In this document: positions 1-7,984 of the stretch, in pieces
Position numbering within the stretch: the first letter of the stretch is position 1
How the letters are laid out: each line of letters opens with the position of its first letter
Source of the DNA: Bdellovibrionales bacterium GWA2_49_15
GTDB taxonomy: Bacteria > Bdellovibrionota > Bacteriovoracia > Bacteriovoracales > Bacteriovoracaceae
NCBI GenBank assembly: GCA_001769855.1
Contig: MEPP01000031.1
Coordinates: 108,089 to 172,088, forward strand
Length of the DNA: 64,000 nt
Direction of reading: 5' to 3'
Notes under the pieces: model-generated
The model's input: the letters and a program-made list of their open reading frames with translations, nothing else
What the model was told of the DNA's origin: nothing
The model's database searches: none
Made by a program: the position numbers and the translations under genes

Positions 1-1
1 T

Positions 2-160
2 ATCATCGTTACCCATAACATGCATCAGGCCGCACGGGTCTCAGATCACACCGCCTTTTTTTATGAAGGTGAGTTGGTGGAATTTGCCGCTACAGAAGAT
101 ATTTTCACTCGACCGAAGAATAAAAAAACGGAAGACTATATTACCGGCCGCTTTGGCTGA
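2..160 (+). CDS. pstB: PstB, phosphate ABC transporter ATPase, C-terminal end (partial)
   Basis: The first 52 codons readable in the window contain the ABC H-loop region ([16 protein letters not shown]) followed by an FYEGELVE strand and the end ITGRFG, which is the classic PstB C-terminus. PstB is the cytoplasmic ATPase that powers the PstCA permease for high-affinity phosphate uptake. The 5' part lies outside the window. The stop is 16 bases before phoU, so the two are probably cotranscribed as the end of a pst operon. Confidence 0.9.
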   Translation: MIVTHNMHQAARVSDHTAFFYEGELVEFAATEDIFTRPKNKKTEDYITGRFG

Positions 161-176
161 AAATAATGAGGTAAAA

Positions 177-839
177 ATGTCACGTCATATGCAATTAGAA
201 TTGGACAAGATACGACATGATGTAACAGGACTGGTTTCCCATGTGGAAAATATTGTTGTTATGGCGGTTCGAGCGTTGGTTGAACGTGATAAAGACATGG
301 CCCTGAAAATTGTCAACGCCGATACTTACGTCAATGAGAAAGAGGTTGATATTGAGGAGTCGTGCCTTAAAGTTCTGGCCCTCCATCAGCCGGTGGCGAT
401 GGACCTTCGCTACCTCATTGGCGTTATAAAACTTAATAACGATATCGAACGGATTGCCGATTTGGCCGTCAATATTGCCGAGCGGGCCTTGTATCTTATC
501 AAGGCCGAGGAGGTCGCCATGCCTTTTGACCTCCCCACTATGTCAAAAGAAACATGTACCATGTTAAGAAATACCATTAAGGCCCTATTTGAGAGAGATA
601 AGGATTTGGCCCGTGCTGTTATTAAAAGGGATCAGGTCATTGATGATATGAACCGCGATATGTATGACATTATTTTCAAGGCAATCAAAAATGATCCGCA
701 ACGCGTCGATATTTTTATCAATTACCTCTCGGCCGGACGCCACTTAGAGCGGATCGCTGATTATTGCACCAACATTGCGGAAGACTTGATCTACATGGAA
801 GAAGGAATTATTGTCCGACACCATCCCGAGATCTCATAA
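177..839 (+). CDS. phoU: PhoU, phosphate signalling protein
   Basis: A 220-residue all-helical protein with the two PhoU repeats, each carrying the metal-binding type motif (DLRYLIGVIKLNNDIERIAD in the first half; INYLSAGRHLERIADYCTNI in the second). PhoU binds the Pst ATPase and PhoR and signals phosphate sufficiency to the Pho regulon. I chose the ATG at 177 over the upstream in-frame ATG at 63, which lies inside pstB; the chosen start follows a GAGG at 169-172 and gives the normal family length. It is the last gene of the pst cluster. The cognate phoBR pair is not adjacent but about 49 kb downstream. Confidence 0.93.
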   Translation: MSRHMQLELDKIRHDVTGLVSHVENIVVMAVRALVERDKDMALKIVNADTYVNEKEVDIEESCLKVLALHQPVAMDLRYLIGVIKLNNDIERIADLAVNIAERALYLIKAEEVAMPFDLPTMSKETCTMLRNTIKALFERDKDLARAVIKRDQVIDDMNRDMYDIIFKAIKNDPQRVDIFINYLSAGRHLERIADYCTNIAEDLIYMEEGIIVRHHPEIS

Positions 840-915
840 CCTAGTCCTAACATTTTTTTTCATTTTCTAACGCCATCTTCATTATGCTTTAATCTATCTC
901 GACGATACTCAGGGC

Positions 916-1440
916 ATGAAAGAAGTTGCCCAAACCCTTATTTCACTCGACGAGGCCTTATTTGCCCGGCTCTTCGGCCTCCCCTTAAACAGGCTGCTTT
1001 CCACTTTTATTTACTGGATCTCCAGATCGGCCGATGGATTTTTATATCCTCTCATTCCCCTTGTTGCCTTCTACCTTGGCGATGAAAATACCATGCATTT
1101 TTTAATCACGGTTCTGATTGCCTTCGCGATAGAATTACCTCTCTATAAATTTCTCAAAAGCAGCATCCGAAGAGAAAGGCCGTTTAAGGTCCTGGCGGGT
1201 GTTGCAAGGCGGATCACACCCCCCGATCAATTTAGCTTCCCCTCAGGTCACACGGCCGGGGCCTTTGTCATCACCATCGTGGTGGCGAATTGTTTTCCCC
1301 ACTTCAGTATTCCAGCATTTTTATGGGCGGCGCTGGTGGGATTTTCAAGGGTCCACCTTGGGGTGCACTTTCCTTTGGATGTTCTTGTGGGCGCAGTGAT
1401 CGGGGCGTTTTGTGGGCATCTGGCAATTATGATTTTGTAA
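916..1440 (+). CDS. PAP2-family membrane phosphatase
   Basis: The 174-residue protein has several hydrophobic helices and all three signature motifs of the PAP2 acid phosphatase superfamily: K-x6-RP (KSSIRRERP), PSGH (FSFPSGHTAG) and SR-x5-H-x3-D (SRVHLGVHFPLD). Members dephosphorylate lipid phosphates such as undecaprenyl pyrophosphate, phosphatidate or phosphatidylglycerol phosphate on the outer face of the inner membrane. The start has an AGGG five bases upstream. It follows phoU by 76 bases in the same direction, so some Pho control is possible but not shown. The substrate cannot be decided from sequence. Confidence 0.88.
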   Translation: MKEVAQTLISLDEALFARLFGLPLNRLLSTFIYWISRSADGFLYPLIPLVAFYLGDENTMHFLITVLIAFAIELPLYKFLKSSIRRERPFKVLAGVARRITPPDQFSFPSGHTAGAFVITIVVANCFPHFSIPAFLWAALVGFSRVHLGVHFPLDVLVGAVIGAFCGHLAIMIL

Positions 1441-1512
1441 TAAATAGTTATTGTTTGACGAAGATCATTTGTCTTTTTGAGTTTTTCTTTCAATTTTTTT
1501 TCCCTAGCGAGG

Positions 1513-1518
1513 TATAAT
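1513..1518 (+). promoter_or_regulatory. Candidate -10 element upstream of the EEP gene at 1559
   Basis: A perfect TATAAT stands 40 bases before the ATG at 1559. The expected -35 position (about 1490) is only T-rich, with no good TTGACA match, so this is a weak-to-moderate promoter call. Confidence 0.35.
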
Positions 1519-1558
1519 AAAAATAGGTAGTTACATTCATTCTTAGAGGAGTAGAGAA

Positions 1559-2410
1559 ATGGATTTCTCCAGACTTATCACCGCATCGCTGATGACCATC
1601 CTTTTGCTCAATTTTCCTGTCCGTGCTTTTGCTTATGGCTGGTTTGATGTGCCCAAAAAAAATGAGGCCCTTCTCTCTCTCGGCTCTGCCAATGATAAGG
1701 ATCAAACTCTCAACCCCCAAGAAATTGACCTGCTCGTTTGGAATACTTACAAATCACAAAACCCAAGCTGGCGCACCGACTTTTCCTTTCTGTCTCTGGA
1801 TAAGGAAATTATCGTGCTCCAGGAAGCTTTTCTCTGCGATGTGGTTAAAGAGACCTTTGAAAATCAAAATATTTTTCAGTACAAAATGGCCACATCCTTT
1901 ATCTACACCAGAAGTGGCATCCCAACTGGCACGGCAACCGGCTCCACCATTTTTCCCACCAGATTCTCGTTTAAAAAAACCCGCGACGTGGAAATTGTCG
2001 GACTTACCCCGAAGGCCTTACTTTTTACCGAATATCCGATGACCGGACGGAGTGACACGCTCTTGGTGGTGAACATTCACGCCTTAAATTCGGTGCCGGC
2101 CATTGTGTTAAAACGCCAGTTAAAAGATGCGGCAGTTGAAATTCGAAAGCATCTAGGGCCTGCGGTGTTTGCGGGAGATTTCAACACCTGGTCCAATCGA
2201 AAGCTAAGAGTCATGCACAAGATGATGGAGTCGCTGGGAATGACGGAGGTTCAATTTCCCAACGGGAATGAACGCATGCGCTCCTCCTTCAAAGGGAATT
2301 TCATTGATTACATTTTCATCCGAGGATTAAGCTATTCCGACCCTTGGGTGTGGGGCAACTTGCAGGGGGCCGATCACAAGGCCTTGACCGTTCGTCTATC
2401 AGTGCTGTAG
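1559..2410 (+). CDS. Secreted endonuclease/exonuclease/phosphatase-fold hydrolase
   Basis: A 283-residue protein with an N-terminal signal peptide (cleavage likely after VRAFA) and the EEP/DNase I-like catalytic set: N in LLVWNTYKS, E in IVLQEAF, H in VVNIHALN, D and N in FAGDFNTWS, D in FIDYIFI, and the terminal DH in GADHKAL. EEP enzymes cleave phosphodiesters in nucleic acids, phosphoinositides or sphingomyelin. Substrate choice is not readable here. The ATG follows a GAGGAG ribosome binding site. It ends exactly where the convergent gene at 2411 ends. It is one of three secreted EEP genes in the window. Confidence 0.85.
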   Translation: MDFSRLITASLMTILLLNFPVRAFAYGWFDVPKKNEALLSLGSANDKDQTLNPQEIDLLVWNTYKSQNPSWRTDFSFLSLDKEIIVLQEAFLCDVVKETFENQNIFQYKMATSFIYTRSGIPTGTATGSTIFPTRFSFKKTRDVEIVGLTPKALLFTEYPMTGRSDTLLVVNIHALNSVPAIVLKRQLKDAAVEIRKHLGPAVFAGDFNTWSNRKLRVMHKMMESLGMTEVQFPNGNERMRSSFKGNFIDYIFIRGLSYSDPWVWGNLQGADHKALTVRLSVL

Positions 2411-3073
2411 TTATCTTCCAACTGCAGAGCGCAGAACTTCAATCTGCTTTTCAAGCTGGGCAGGGTTGCTGCTCAATTCTTTTTTAAGTTGCTTAATCAC
2501 GGCGTAAGGAGTGGCCTTCACTTTGGCCAGGGCCTTGTCGAAAAGTGATCTTGCAATCATGTTGCTTAGGCCTGGGTCCACAAAATTTTGGTAGGCAATA
2601 AAAGTTCCGCCGGACACGGGCTCACAGGCAAAAAAGCCGGTGCTCTCTTTGGTGCGAGTGGCGCGAACCAGGTTCCAGACAATCTTATAGCTGTGCCCGC
2701 TGTCGTAAGAGGAAAGGACATTTCTCACGGTATAGGCTTCGTCACTTACGATGGGAACATTGATGACATAATCGACATCAAAGGTATTCTGGGAAACTTT
2801 ATGCGACTCTGACTTAAGCATGTCACCCATATAGTCTTTATGGATTCCAAAATCGGCGAAAAGGCCGCAAACTTGCTCTGGAGTGGCCTCTGACCACTGA
2901 GAAAGGGTGATTTGGGCCCATGGTTTTCCGGCGACATCTTGCAATTTCGCCAGCTGCTTGGCCTCAGACAAAACTTGATTTTGTTCCGTGCTTGAAAGTT
3001 TATCGAAATAAGTTCCGGCAGAAGCTGCGGCCGCAAAACCTAAGCACAATACTAACGAAATAAATCTGATCAT
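2411..3073 (-). CDS. Secreted START/SRPBCC-like lipid-binding protein
   Basis: A 220-residue protein with a clear signal peptide (ending AAASAG). The body has a pattern typical of START/SRPBCC folds: an early Q-W segment, alternating strands (FDVDYVINVPIVSDEAYTV), the SYKIVWNLVRA strand, and a long amphipathic C-terminal helix. Such domains hold a hydrophobic ligand in a deep pocket. The assignment is by pattern and not by a diagnostic motif. A GAGGGGG Shine-Dalgarno sequence precedes the ATG. It lies 88 bases downstream of the PLP-enzyme gene on the same strand and may be the tail of that operon. Confidence 0.6.
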   Translation of the reverse strand: MIRFISLVLCLGFAAAASAGTYFDKLSSTEQNQVLSEAKQLAKLQDVAGKPWAQITLSQWSEATPEQVCGLFADFGIHKDYMGDMLKSESHKVSQNTFDVDYVINVPIVSDEAYTVRNVLSSYDSGHSYKIVWNLVRATRTKESTGFFACEPVSGGTFIAYQNFVDPGLSNMIARSLFDKALAKVKATPYAVIKQLKKELSSNPAQLEKQIEVLRSAVGR

Positions 3074-3161
3074 AGGTCCCCCTCAACAAAATGATGTAAT
3101 GGTTTAGCACAAACCTCATAAAAGAGGTAGAGATTGAGAAAGGCTGAATTAATTTCAGAAA

Positions 3162-4400
3162 TCAGAAGAAATTAAGGCCAAGTCCGCGATAAGTGGGGAC
3201 ACTTTCTTCCACTTTTTCATCGCGATAGAGTACATAATGATTAAAATGTTCCGCAATCTCGCCTGCCTTGGCGGGACGAAAAAAGAACGGGTCACCCAGT
3301 TTGTACTGGGATGAATCGGGAACCTGGACCGGCGTTTGCACCTCTCCTGCTCCCTCGCCCGATGTCAGCTTGCCGACCTCAGGTCGATAGAGAAATGGGG
3401 AGCGGTCGGGCCCGACCTCGCCACTGGCGATAAAACCGCCACTTTTTAAGGTGACTCTTTTAGAATCAGGAATGCGACAAACGGGTAGGGCAAAAAAGAG
3501 CGCGGGCCGCAGAACTTTTTGCGCCGTCGTCTCGCGGTAATAGTCAAAGAGCTGGGACTGCAAAGGGCCGCTGCCTGAGGTGATTTCGCTCAAAGAAGGA
3601 TCGTGGGCGGCAAACTCAAAAGAACCGGTTCCTCCTCCATTAAAAAAGCGTAAGCGTGCTTTATAAGTCTCCAAGAATCCGACGATCTCGGCACGCCATC
3701 TGAGCACATGTTTTTTTGAACAAAGGCGAATCAGGGCCTTAATGGGATTTTGCCAGCGATTAAAACGATTGTGATCGGGCAGACCGGCGATTTGCGCCTC
3801 ATACCCCATGACTCCGGTGAGTAGGACGAAGTCGCTCTTTTGGGCCTCGGAGAACACTTCCTTAAATTTTGGCAGTGATCGGATGGGAGAACGATGAACG
3901 CCAAGATGCAAAAGACCCAGAGGGCGCCAGCTCATGTCCACATCAATACAAACTTGGAAGTGCAAATTGCGTTTGTCGTTGGCCAATTTTTTACTGAGAA
4001 AGCTGGAGAGGTTTGCCACATGGGCGGCCGAATCAATCATCAGATGAAAGTTGCATCCCTTTTCCAAAAGCTTGAAGGCCTCCTCATACTCGGACTCGGT
4101 AGATAGCGGGTAGGCAATCAACAAATCATCAAAACCTTGGGCATTCTGTGCATAAAGATAGCTGGCCTCAAAAATAGAAAAACACATCCAACCTTTTTGG
4201 GTCTCTCCCGCAATCTTTTGCAACCGCTTGAGAAGGGCCGGCACGCGGATTGATTTGGTGGCCGGTCGCCAAGTCTTACCGGTTGCACGACAGATTTTGG
4301 CCAGGGCATGGACATTGGCATCGAAGAGATCAAGATCGACAAACATGGCAGGCAGGGCCACGTTATGCGCCAGTCTTTTTAAAGAATTGTAGCTATGCAT
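3162..4400 (-). CDS. Fold-type III PLP enzyme, D-threonine aldolase / D-serine dehydratase-like
   Basis: This 412-residue protein belongs to the alanine racemase N-terminal barrel superfamily in its DSD1/low-specificity D-threonine aldolase branch. The PLP lysine is in WRPATKSIRVP (K49), a phosphate-binding glycine stretch is FFNGGGTGSFEF, and the C-terminal domain has GDPFFFRPAKAGEIAEHFN, the signature of the D-serine dehydratase-like domain. Family members cleave or deaminate beta-hydroxy D-amino acids. It is the fourth gene of a tight minus-strand operon, nine bases after the aldehyde dehydrogenase stop, with AGGA upstream of the ATG. This placement suggests it uses a beta-hydroxy amino acid made by the two upstream oxidoreductases. 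That last step is inference. Confidence 0.8.
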   Translation of the reverse strand: MHSYNSLKRLAHNVALPAMFVDLDLFDANVHALAKICRATGKTWRPATKSIRVPALLKRLQKIAGETQKGWMCFSIFEASYLYAQNAQGFDDLLIAYPLSTESEYEEAFKLLEKGCNFHLMIDSAAHVANLSSFLSKKLANDKRNLHFQVCIDVDMSWRPLGLLHLGVHRSPIRSLPKFKEVFSEAQKSDFVLLTGVMGYEAQIAGLPDHNRFNRWQNPIKALIRLCSKKHVLRWRAEIVGFLETYKARLRFFNGGGTGSFEFAAHDPSLSEITSGSGPLQSQLFDYYRETTAQKVLRPALFFALPVCRIPDSKRVTLKSGGFIASGEVGPDRSPFLYRPEVGKLTSGEGAGEVQTPVQVPDSSQYKLGDPFFFRPAKAGEIAEHFNHYVLYRDEKVEESVPTYRGLGLNFF

Positions 4401-4409
4401 GGAGCAGTC

Positions 4410-6524
4410 CTATCGCTTGGTAAAGTCTTTGCCAACTTTGTTGGAATACAATTCCAGCTTAAGTCCGTTCACCACAAAACCCAGCAAGGCCTTGGGGCCT
4501 GAGTTGTAGAGACCATCCACCAACTTGGAGAAGAGCTGATACTTGGTCTTGGTGTAGGGATACCAGTTGGCCTCTATTTTGGGACTGTTGGCGTCGATGA
4601 TAACCGACTTGAGATTTGAGAAAGCATGCAGACCCCAGACGCCTTTGTAACGGCCGATGCCGCTCTTTTTCACCCCGCCAAAAGGCAGGTAGTGGTTGCC
4701 TTCGGTGACCATGACGTTGTTGATGGAAACGTTTCCGGTCTTTAATTCCCGCGCCACTCGGATAGCGCGCTCGGTATCTCCGCTCCAAACGCTGGCGGAC
4801 AATCCGTACTCAGAATCGTTGGCAAGATGGATCACCTCGGCCTCATCATCAAAAGGGGCCATGGGTAAAACTGGCCCGAAAGTTTCCTCATGCCAGATGG
4901 CCATCTTGTCCGTCACATTATCCAGAATAATGGGAGGAATTTTCCCGCTTACGCCATCCCAATCTTCGCCGGTCCCAAAACGCGCCCCTAATTTTTTGGC
5001 CTCTTCCACATGTTTTTTAACTACGGCAGTTTGCATTTCTGTCGTCATGAGACCCATGTCAGAGTCGCCTTCCAAATCCTGGCCTTGGGTGAGCTGACGG
5101 GCCTTGAAAATAAGCAGCTCACGGAACTTCTCAAAGATCGAGGAGTGAACATAGAGGCGTTCGACCGCCGTGCATGATTGACCGGTATTCGTCATCGCCC
5201 CCCACAGAGCACCGCTCACGGCGCGCTCAAGATTGGCGTCCTCAAACACAATCATGGGGTCCTTGCCACCTAACTCCAGCTCGACGGGAATGAGCTGCTG
5301 GCTGGCCATGGCCATAATTTTTTGTCCGGTGGCCACGGAGCCGGTAAAGAAAATTTTATCGGGATGGGCGGCAATCAGATTCTGGCCGACCTTACCGTCG
5401 CCATAAACCACCTGCACCCAATGACTATTAAACCCTGACTCATCTAAAATCTGCTCCACTAAGCCGGTGAGCGGGGTGTATTCCGAAGGTTTATAAATAG
5501 TGGCGTTGCCGGCCACAAAACTTGTGGTGATAGGAACGATGGCCTGATAGAACGGATAGTTCCAGGGAGAAATCACCAAAATAGTTCCCATGGGTTGGAC
5601 GAAAACGCGGGATTTTTTTCCCATGAGGGCCAGGGGAGTTTTGACCTTGATGTCCGAAAGACCCTTGCCGGCTTCTTTCAGGAGAAAATCCAGATGATCT
5701 AAGATGCTAAAAATTTCAGAGACCAGAGCATCGGTCCGGGCCTTCTTGGTGTCACGCTGAATGATATCGATAATTTCTTCGCGGCGATTTAAGATCACTT
5801 TTTTAAGGGCGGCGATATAAGTCAGGCGTTGACTCAAACTCATACCGCGAACATCGGCTTCTCCTTGCCTGGCGCGCAGAAAAATGTGGGCGACGTCGGC
5901 CTGACTCGGATTAATCAGATTGGGAATCTGATTAACGGAGGGGGCAAGCGCATCTGGAAATTTGGGCAGGTTTTGTTCCTTCTTCACGATCTTGGCATCG
6001 TAGCCGATATTGTGATGGATCTTTTCACCCTTTCCTTCGGTATCTTCAATATTGGAATAGTAGAGGGTGAAAATCATACCCTTCAGGCCAATGCTGATCA
6101 TGCGCAAAGGGGCCCCGATCAGATTGGGAAAAGATTGATCTTTTTCCGACAGCCACAGGATAAATAAGGTCATCAGATTCGGCATGACACCTAAAAAGCT
6201 CAGGAGAATCTTGAGCCCGTCCAAATCCTGCTTCTCCATGAAATCCAACATGCGATCAATGTGCTTGATGAAATCGGTATTTTTAAAGGCCGGAAATTTC
6301 TCCCCTTCTCCCGGCAACAAAACCTCTCCGATCCTCATCACACCACGAATCGCCAGGGGCGATAGATGTTTGGAAATGAACTCTCTCTTTCCTTGGGCCA
6401 AGGGATAGGGAACTTTGGCCGGCATGGTGGAAGGGGCCGGATGGTTCTCACAATACTGCATGCCCACATTACCCGGAACTTTCACAGGAGTTGCTTGATC
6501 GAGTTTATTGATTGTTGTTTCCAT
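4410..6524 (-). CDS. Aldehyde dehydrogenase with N-terminal gluconate-dehydrogenase-subunit-3-like domain
   Basis: At 704 residues the protein is about 200 longer than ordinary aldehyde dehydrogenases. Residues ~215-665 are a complete NAD(P)-dependent ALDH: ISPWNYPF, FFTGSVATG, the general base in VELELGGK (E417), the nucleophile in NTGQSC (C451) and EETFGPVLP. Residues ~40-180 resemble the helical domain found as a small subunit or N-terminal extension of GMC dehydrogenases (LSPLAIRGVMRIGEVLLPGE; FTLYYSN...NIGYD). The gene immediately upstream, 18 bases away, is a GMC oxidoreductase, so the extension may dock the two enzymes and channel an aldehyde. The Shine-Dalgarno sequence is weak. The fusion is seen directly; the docking role is inferred. 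Confidence 0.87.
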   Translation of the reverse strand: METTINKLDQATPVKVPGNVGMQYCENHPAPSTMPAKVPYPLAQGKREFISKHLSPLAIRGVMRIGEVLLPGEGEKFPAFKNTDFIKHIDRMLDFMEKQDLDGLKILLSFLGVMPNLMTLFILWLSEKDQSFPNLIGAPLRMISIGLKGMIFTLYYSNIEDTEGKGEKIHHNIGYDAKIVKKEQNLPKFPDALAPSVNQIPNLINPSQADVAHIFLRARQGEADVRGMSLSQRLTYIAALKKVILNRREEIIDIIQRDTKKARTDALVSEIFSILDHLDFLLKEAGKGLSDIKVKTPLALMGKKSRVFVQPMGTILVISPWNYPFYQAIVPITTSFVAGNATIYKPSEYTPLTGLVEQILDESGFNSHWVQVVYGDGKVGQNLIAAHPDKIFFTGSVATGQKIMAMASQQLIPVELELGGKDPMIVFEDANLERAVSGALWGAMTNTGQSCTAVERLYVHSSIFEKFRELLIFKARQLTQGQDLEGDSDMGLMTTEMQTAVVKKHVEEAKKLGARFGTGEDWDGVSGKIPPIILDNVTDKMAIWHEETFGPVLPMAPFDDEAEVIHLANDSEYGLSASVWSGDTERAIRVARELKTGNVSINNVMVTEGNHYLPFGGVKKSGIGRYKGVWGLHAFSNLKSVIIDANSPKIEANWYPYTKTKYQLFSKLVDGLYNSGPKALLGFVVNGLKLELYSNKVGKDFTKR

Positions 6525-6542
6525 CGTTCACTCTCACTTCAG

Positions 6543-7958
6543 TTAAGATGCTTGTTGAATAATTTTTGCCGCGGCCATCTTCGACATCGCCATGATCGTC
6601 AAACTGGGGTTAATCCCCGGGGCATTGGGAAAGATGCTGGAGTCGGCGGTATAAATATTTTTAAAACCATGGAGATGAAAATCAGGTGACGTCACCGAAC
6701 GGGTAGGATCAGTGCCTAAGTTAAGGCCACCCATCAGGTGCAGTCCGATGGTAAAACGCCCGTCCACAATCTCCCGCGCACCAGTCGCTTTGAAAATTTG
6801 GTGGATGGCCTTGAAACCTTTGGCCTGGGTGTTGCGGTCAAAAGAATTGAAACGCTTTACCACGCGGGCACGGCCATTGCCCGCCACGGAAATTTCACCG
6901 GGATTGGTGTCACGCACGGCAACCTCAATGCAGGCCATATGGGCATAACGCTTCATCACAGACAGATGGCGACGGGCCAGTCCTGGAACCAACATGGCAA
7001 TGGCCACCGGTGGAGCAAAAACATTTTCCAGCTTGAAATAATTGGCGCGGAAAGTGGCGTCGTTGCTCTTAAGCGACTGCAAGGGGCCTTTGTGGGCATT
7101 GATCGGCTTGTCATAGAGCCCGAGCAGCATGGATTGAGGGTGGGTATAAAAATTTCTGCCCAGGGCGGGCAATTTCTTTTTGAAACCGGAGTTAAGTAAG
7201 AGACGGGAATTCCCAATGGCCCCCGCGCCCAGGACAATCTTCTTCGCGCGATAGGCATGATGTTCGCCATAGCGATTGACCCCCATCACCGTCACGACCT
7301 CGGGGGCCCAACGCACATTCTTCACCTCAAACTGGGATTCGAGCACCAGGCCAAGCTCGAAGGCCCGCTTGATCACCGTAACCGCCGTACTTTGCTTGGA
7401 ATCAATGCGACAGCCGCTGAGACACTCAATGCAATCATTGCCATCGTCAAAACGGCAGTCCTTCTGGGCCCGAACCAGGGGCGCATAGTTAAAGCCATTC
7501 TTCTCGAACCCCTCTTTAAAGATGAGGGCGTTTCCGTTTCGATACTGGGCCGGAATTTCCTGAATAACCATCTCGGCTTCCGCGGCATCGTACCAGGGCG
7601 CCAATTTGTCTTGGGTAAAAAAATCGGCACCCGAGACATCCTTCCAGGAATCCAGGGCAATTTTATCGAAGCGATCGACCAAGGCCTGATTGACGATGCT
7701 TCCGCCGCCCACCACCTTGGGGCGCAAGATTCCAATGTCGGCATCGGTATTGAGCTCGATTCCGCCACCCCAGTAGAGCTGGGAGTTGGAATCTATTTCC
7801 TTACACGGGTAGGTATCTCGATTGAAATGGGGACCAGCTTCGAGCATCAAAACACTGGCACCCTTTTTACACAACTCATGGGCGATAAAGGGGCCGGAAA
7901 TGCCTGCACCAATCACGATGAAGTCGAAGTCTTTTTTGCTATCCTTAGCAAGACTCAT
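6543..7958 (-). CDS. GMC-family FAD-dependent alcohol oxidoreductase
   Basis: A 471-residue flavoprotein. It opens with the dinucleotide-binding motif IVIGAGISGPF, has a cysteine-rich stretch (DCRFDDGNDCIECLSGC) typical of bacterial GMC dehydrogenases, and ends with the GMC C-terminal block (GLHLMGG, then YTADSSIFPNAPGINPSLTI) carrying the catalytic His and the following Asn. It should oxidise a primary or secondary alcohol to an aldehyde or ketone. I chose the ATG at 7958, with a strong AAGGAGG in front. The longer frame to 8036 would run into the upstream gene and lacks a ribosome site. There is no signal peptide, so it is cytoplasmic. It lies between a lipase-like EEP gene and an ALDH. Confidence 0.9.
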   Translation of the reverse strand: MSLAKDSKKDFDFIVIGAGISGPFIAHELCKKGASVLMLEAGPHFNRDTYPCKEIDSNSQLYWGGGIELNTDADIGILRPKVVGGGSIVNQALVDRFDKIALDSWKDVSGADFFTQDKLAPWYDAAEAEMVIQEIPAQYRNGNALIFKEGFEKNGFNYAPLVRAQKDCRFDDGNDCIECLSGCRIDSKQSTAVTVIKRAFELGLVLESQFEVKNVRWAPEVVTVMGVNRYGEHHAYRAKKIVLGAGAIGNSRLLLNSGFKKKLPALGRNFYTHPQSMLLGLYDKPINAHKGPLQSLKSNDATFRANYFKLENVFAPPVAIAMLVPGLARRHLSVMKRYAHMACIEVAVRDTNPGEISVAGNGRARVVKRFNSFDRNTQAKGFKAIHQIFKATGAREIVDGRFTIGLHLMGGLNLGTDPTRSVTSPDFHLHGFKNIYTADSSIFPNAPGINPSLTIMAMSKMAAAKIIQQAS

Positions 7959-7984
7959 AGATCCTCCTTGAATCCCCTCGCTTT

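Noticed and set aside
63..176. Longer N-terminus for phoU from the ATG at 63
   Set aside because: It lies inside the pstB reading frame and would add 38 residues not found in PhoU; the ATG at 177 has a ribosome site.
841..875. CTAAC repeats after phoU as a possible Pho box
   Set aside because: The two copies (847 and 867) are 20 bases apart with a T-run between and no third copy; the spacing does not fit well.
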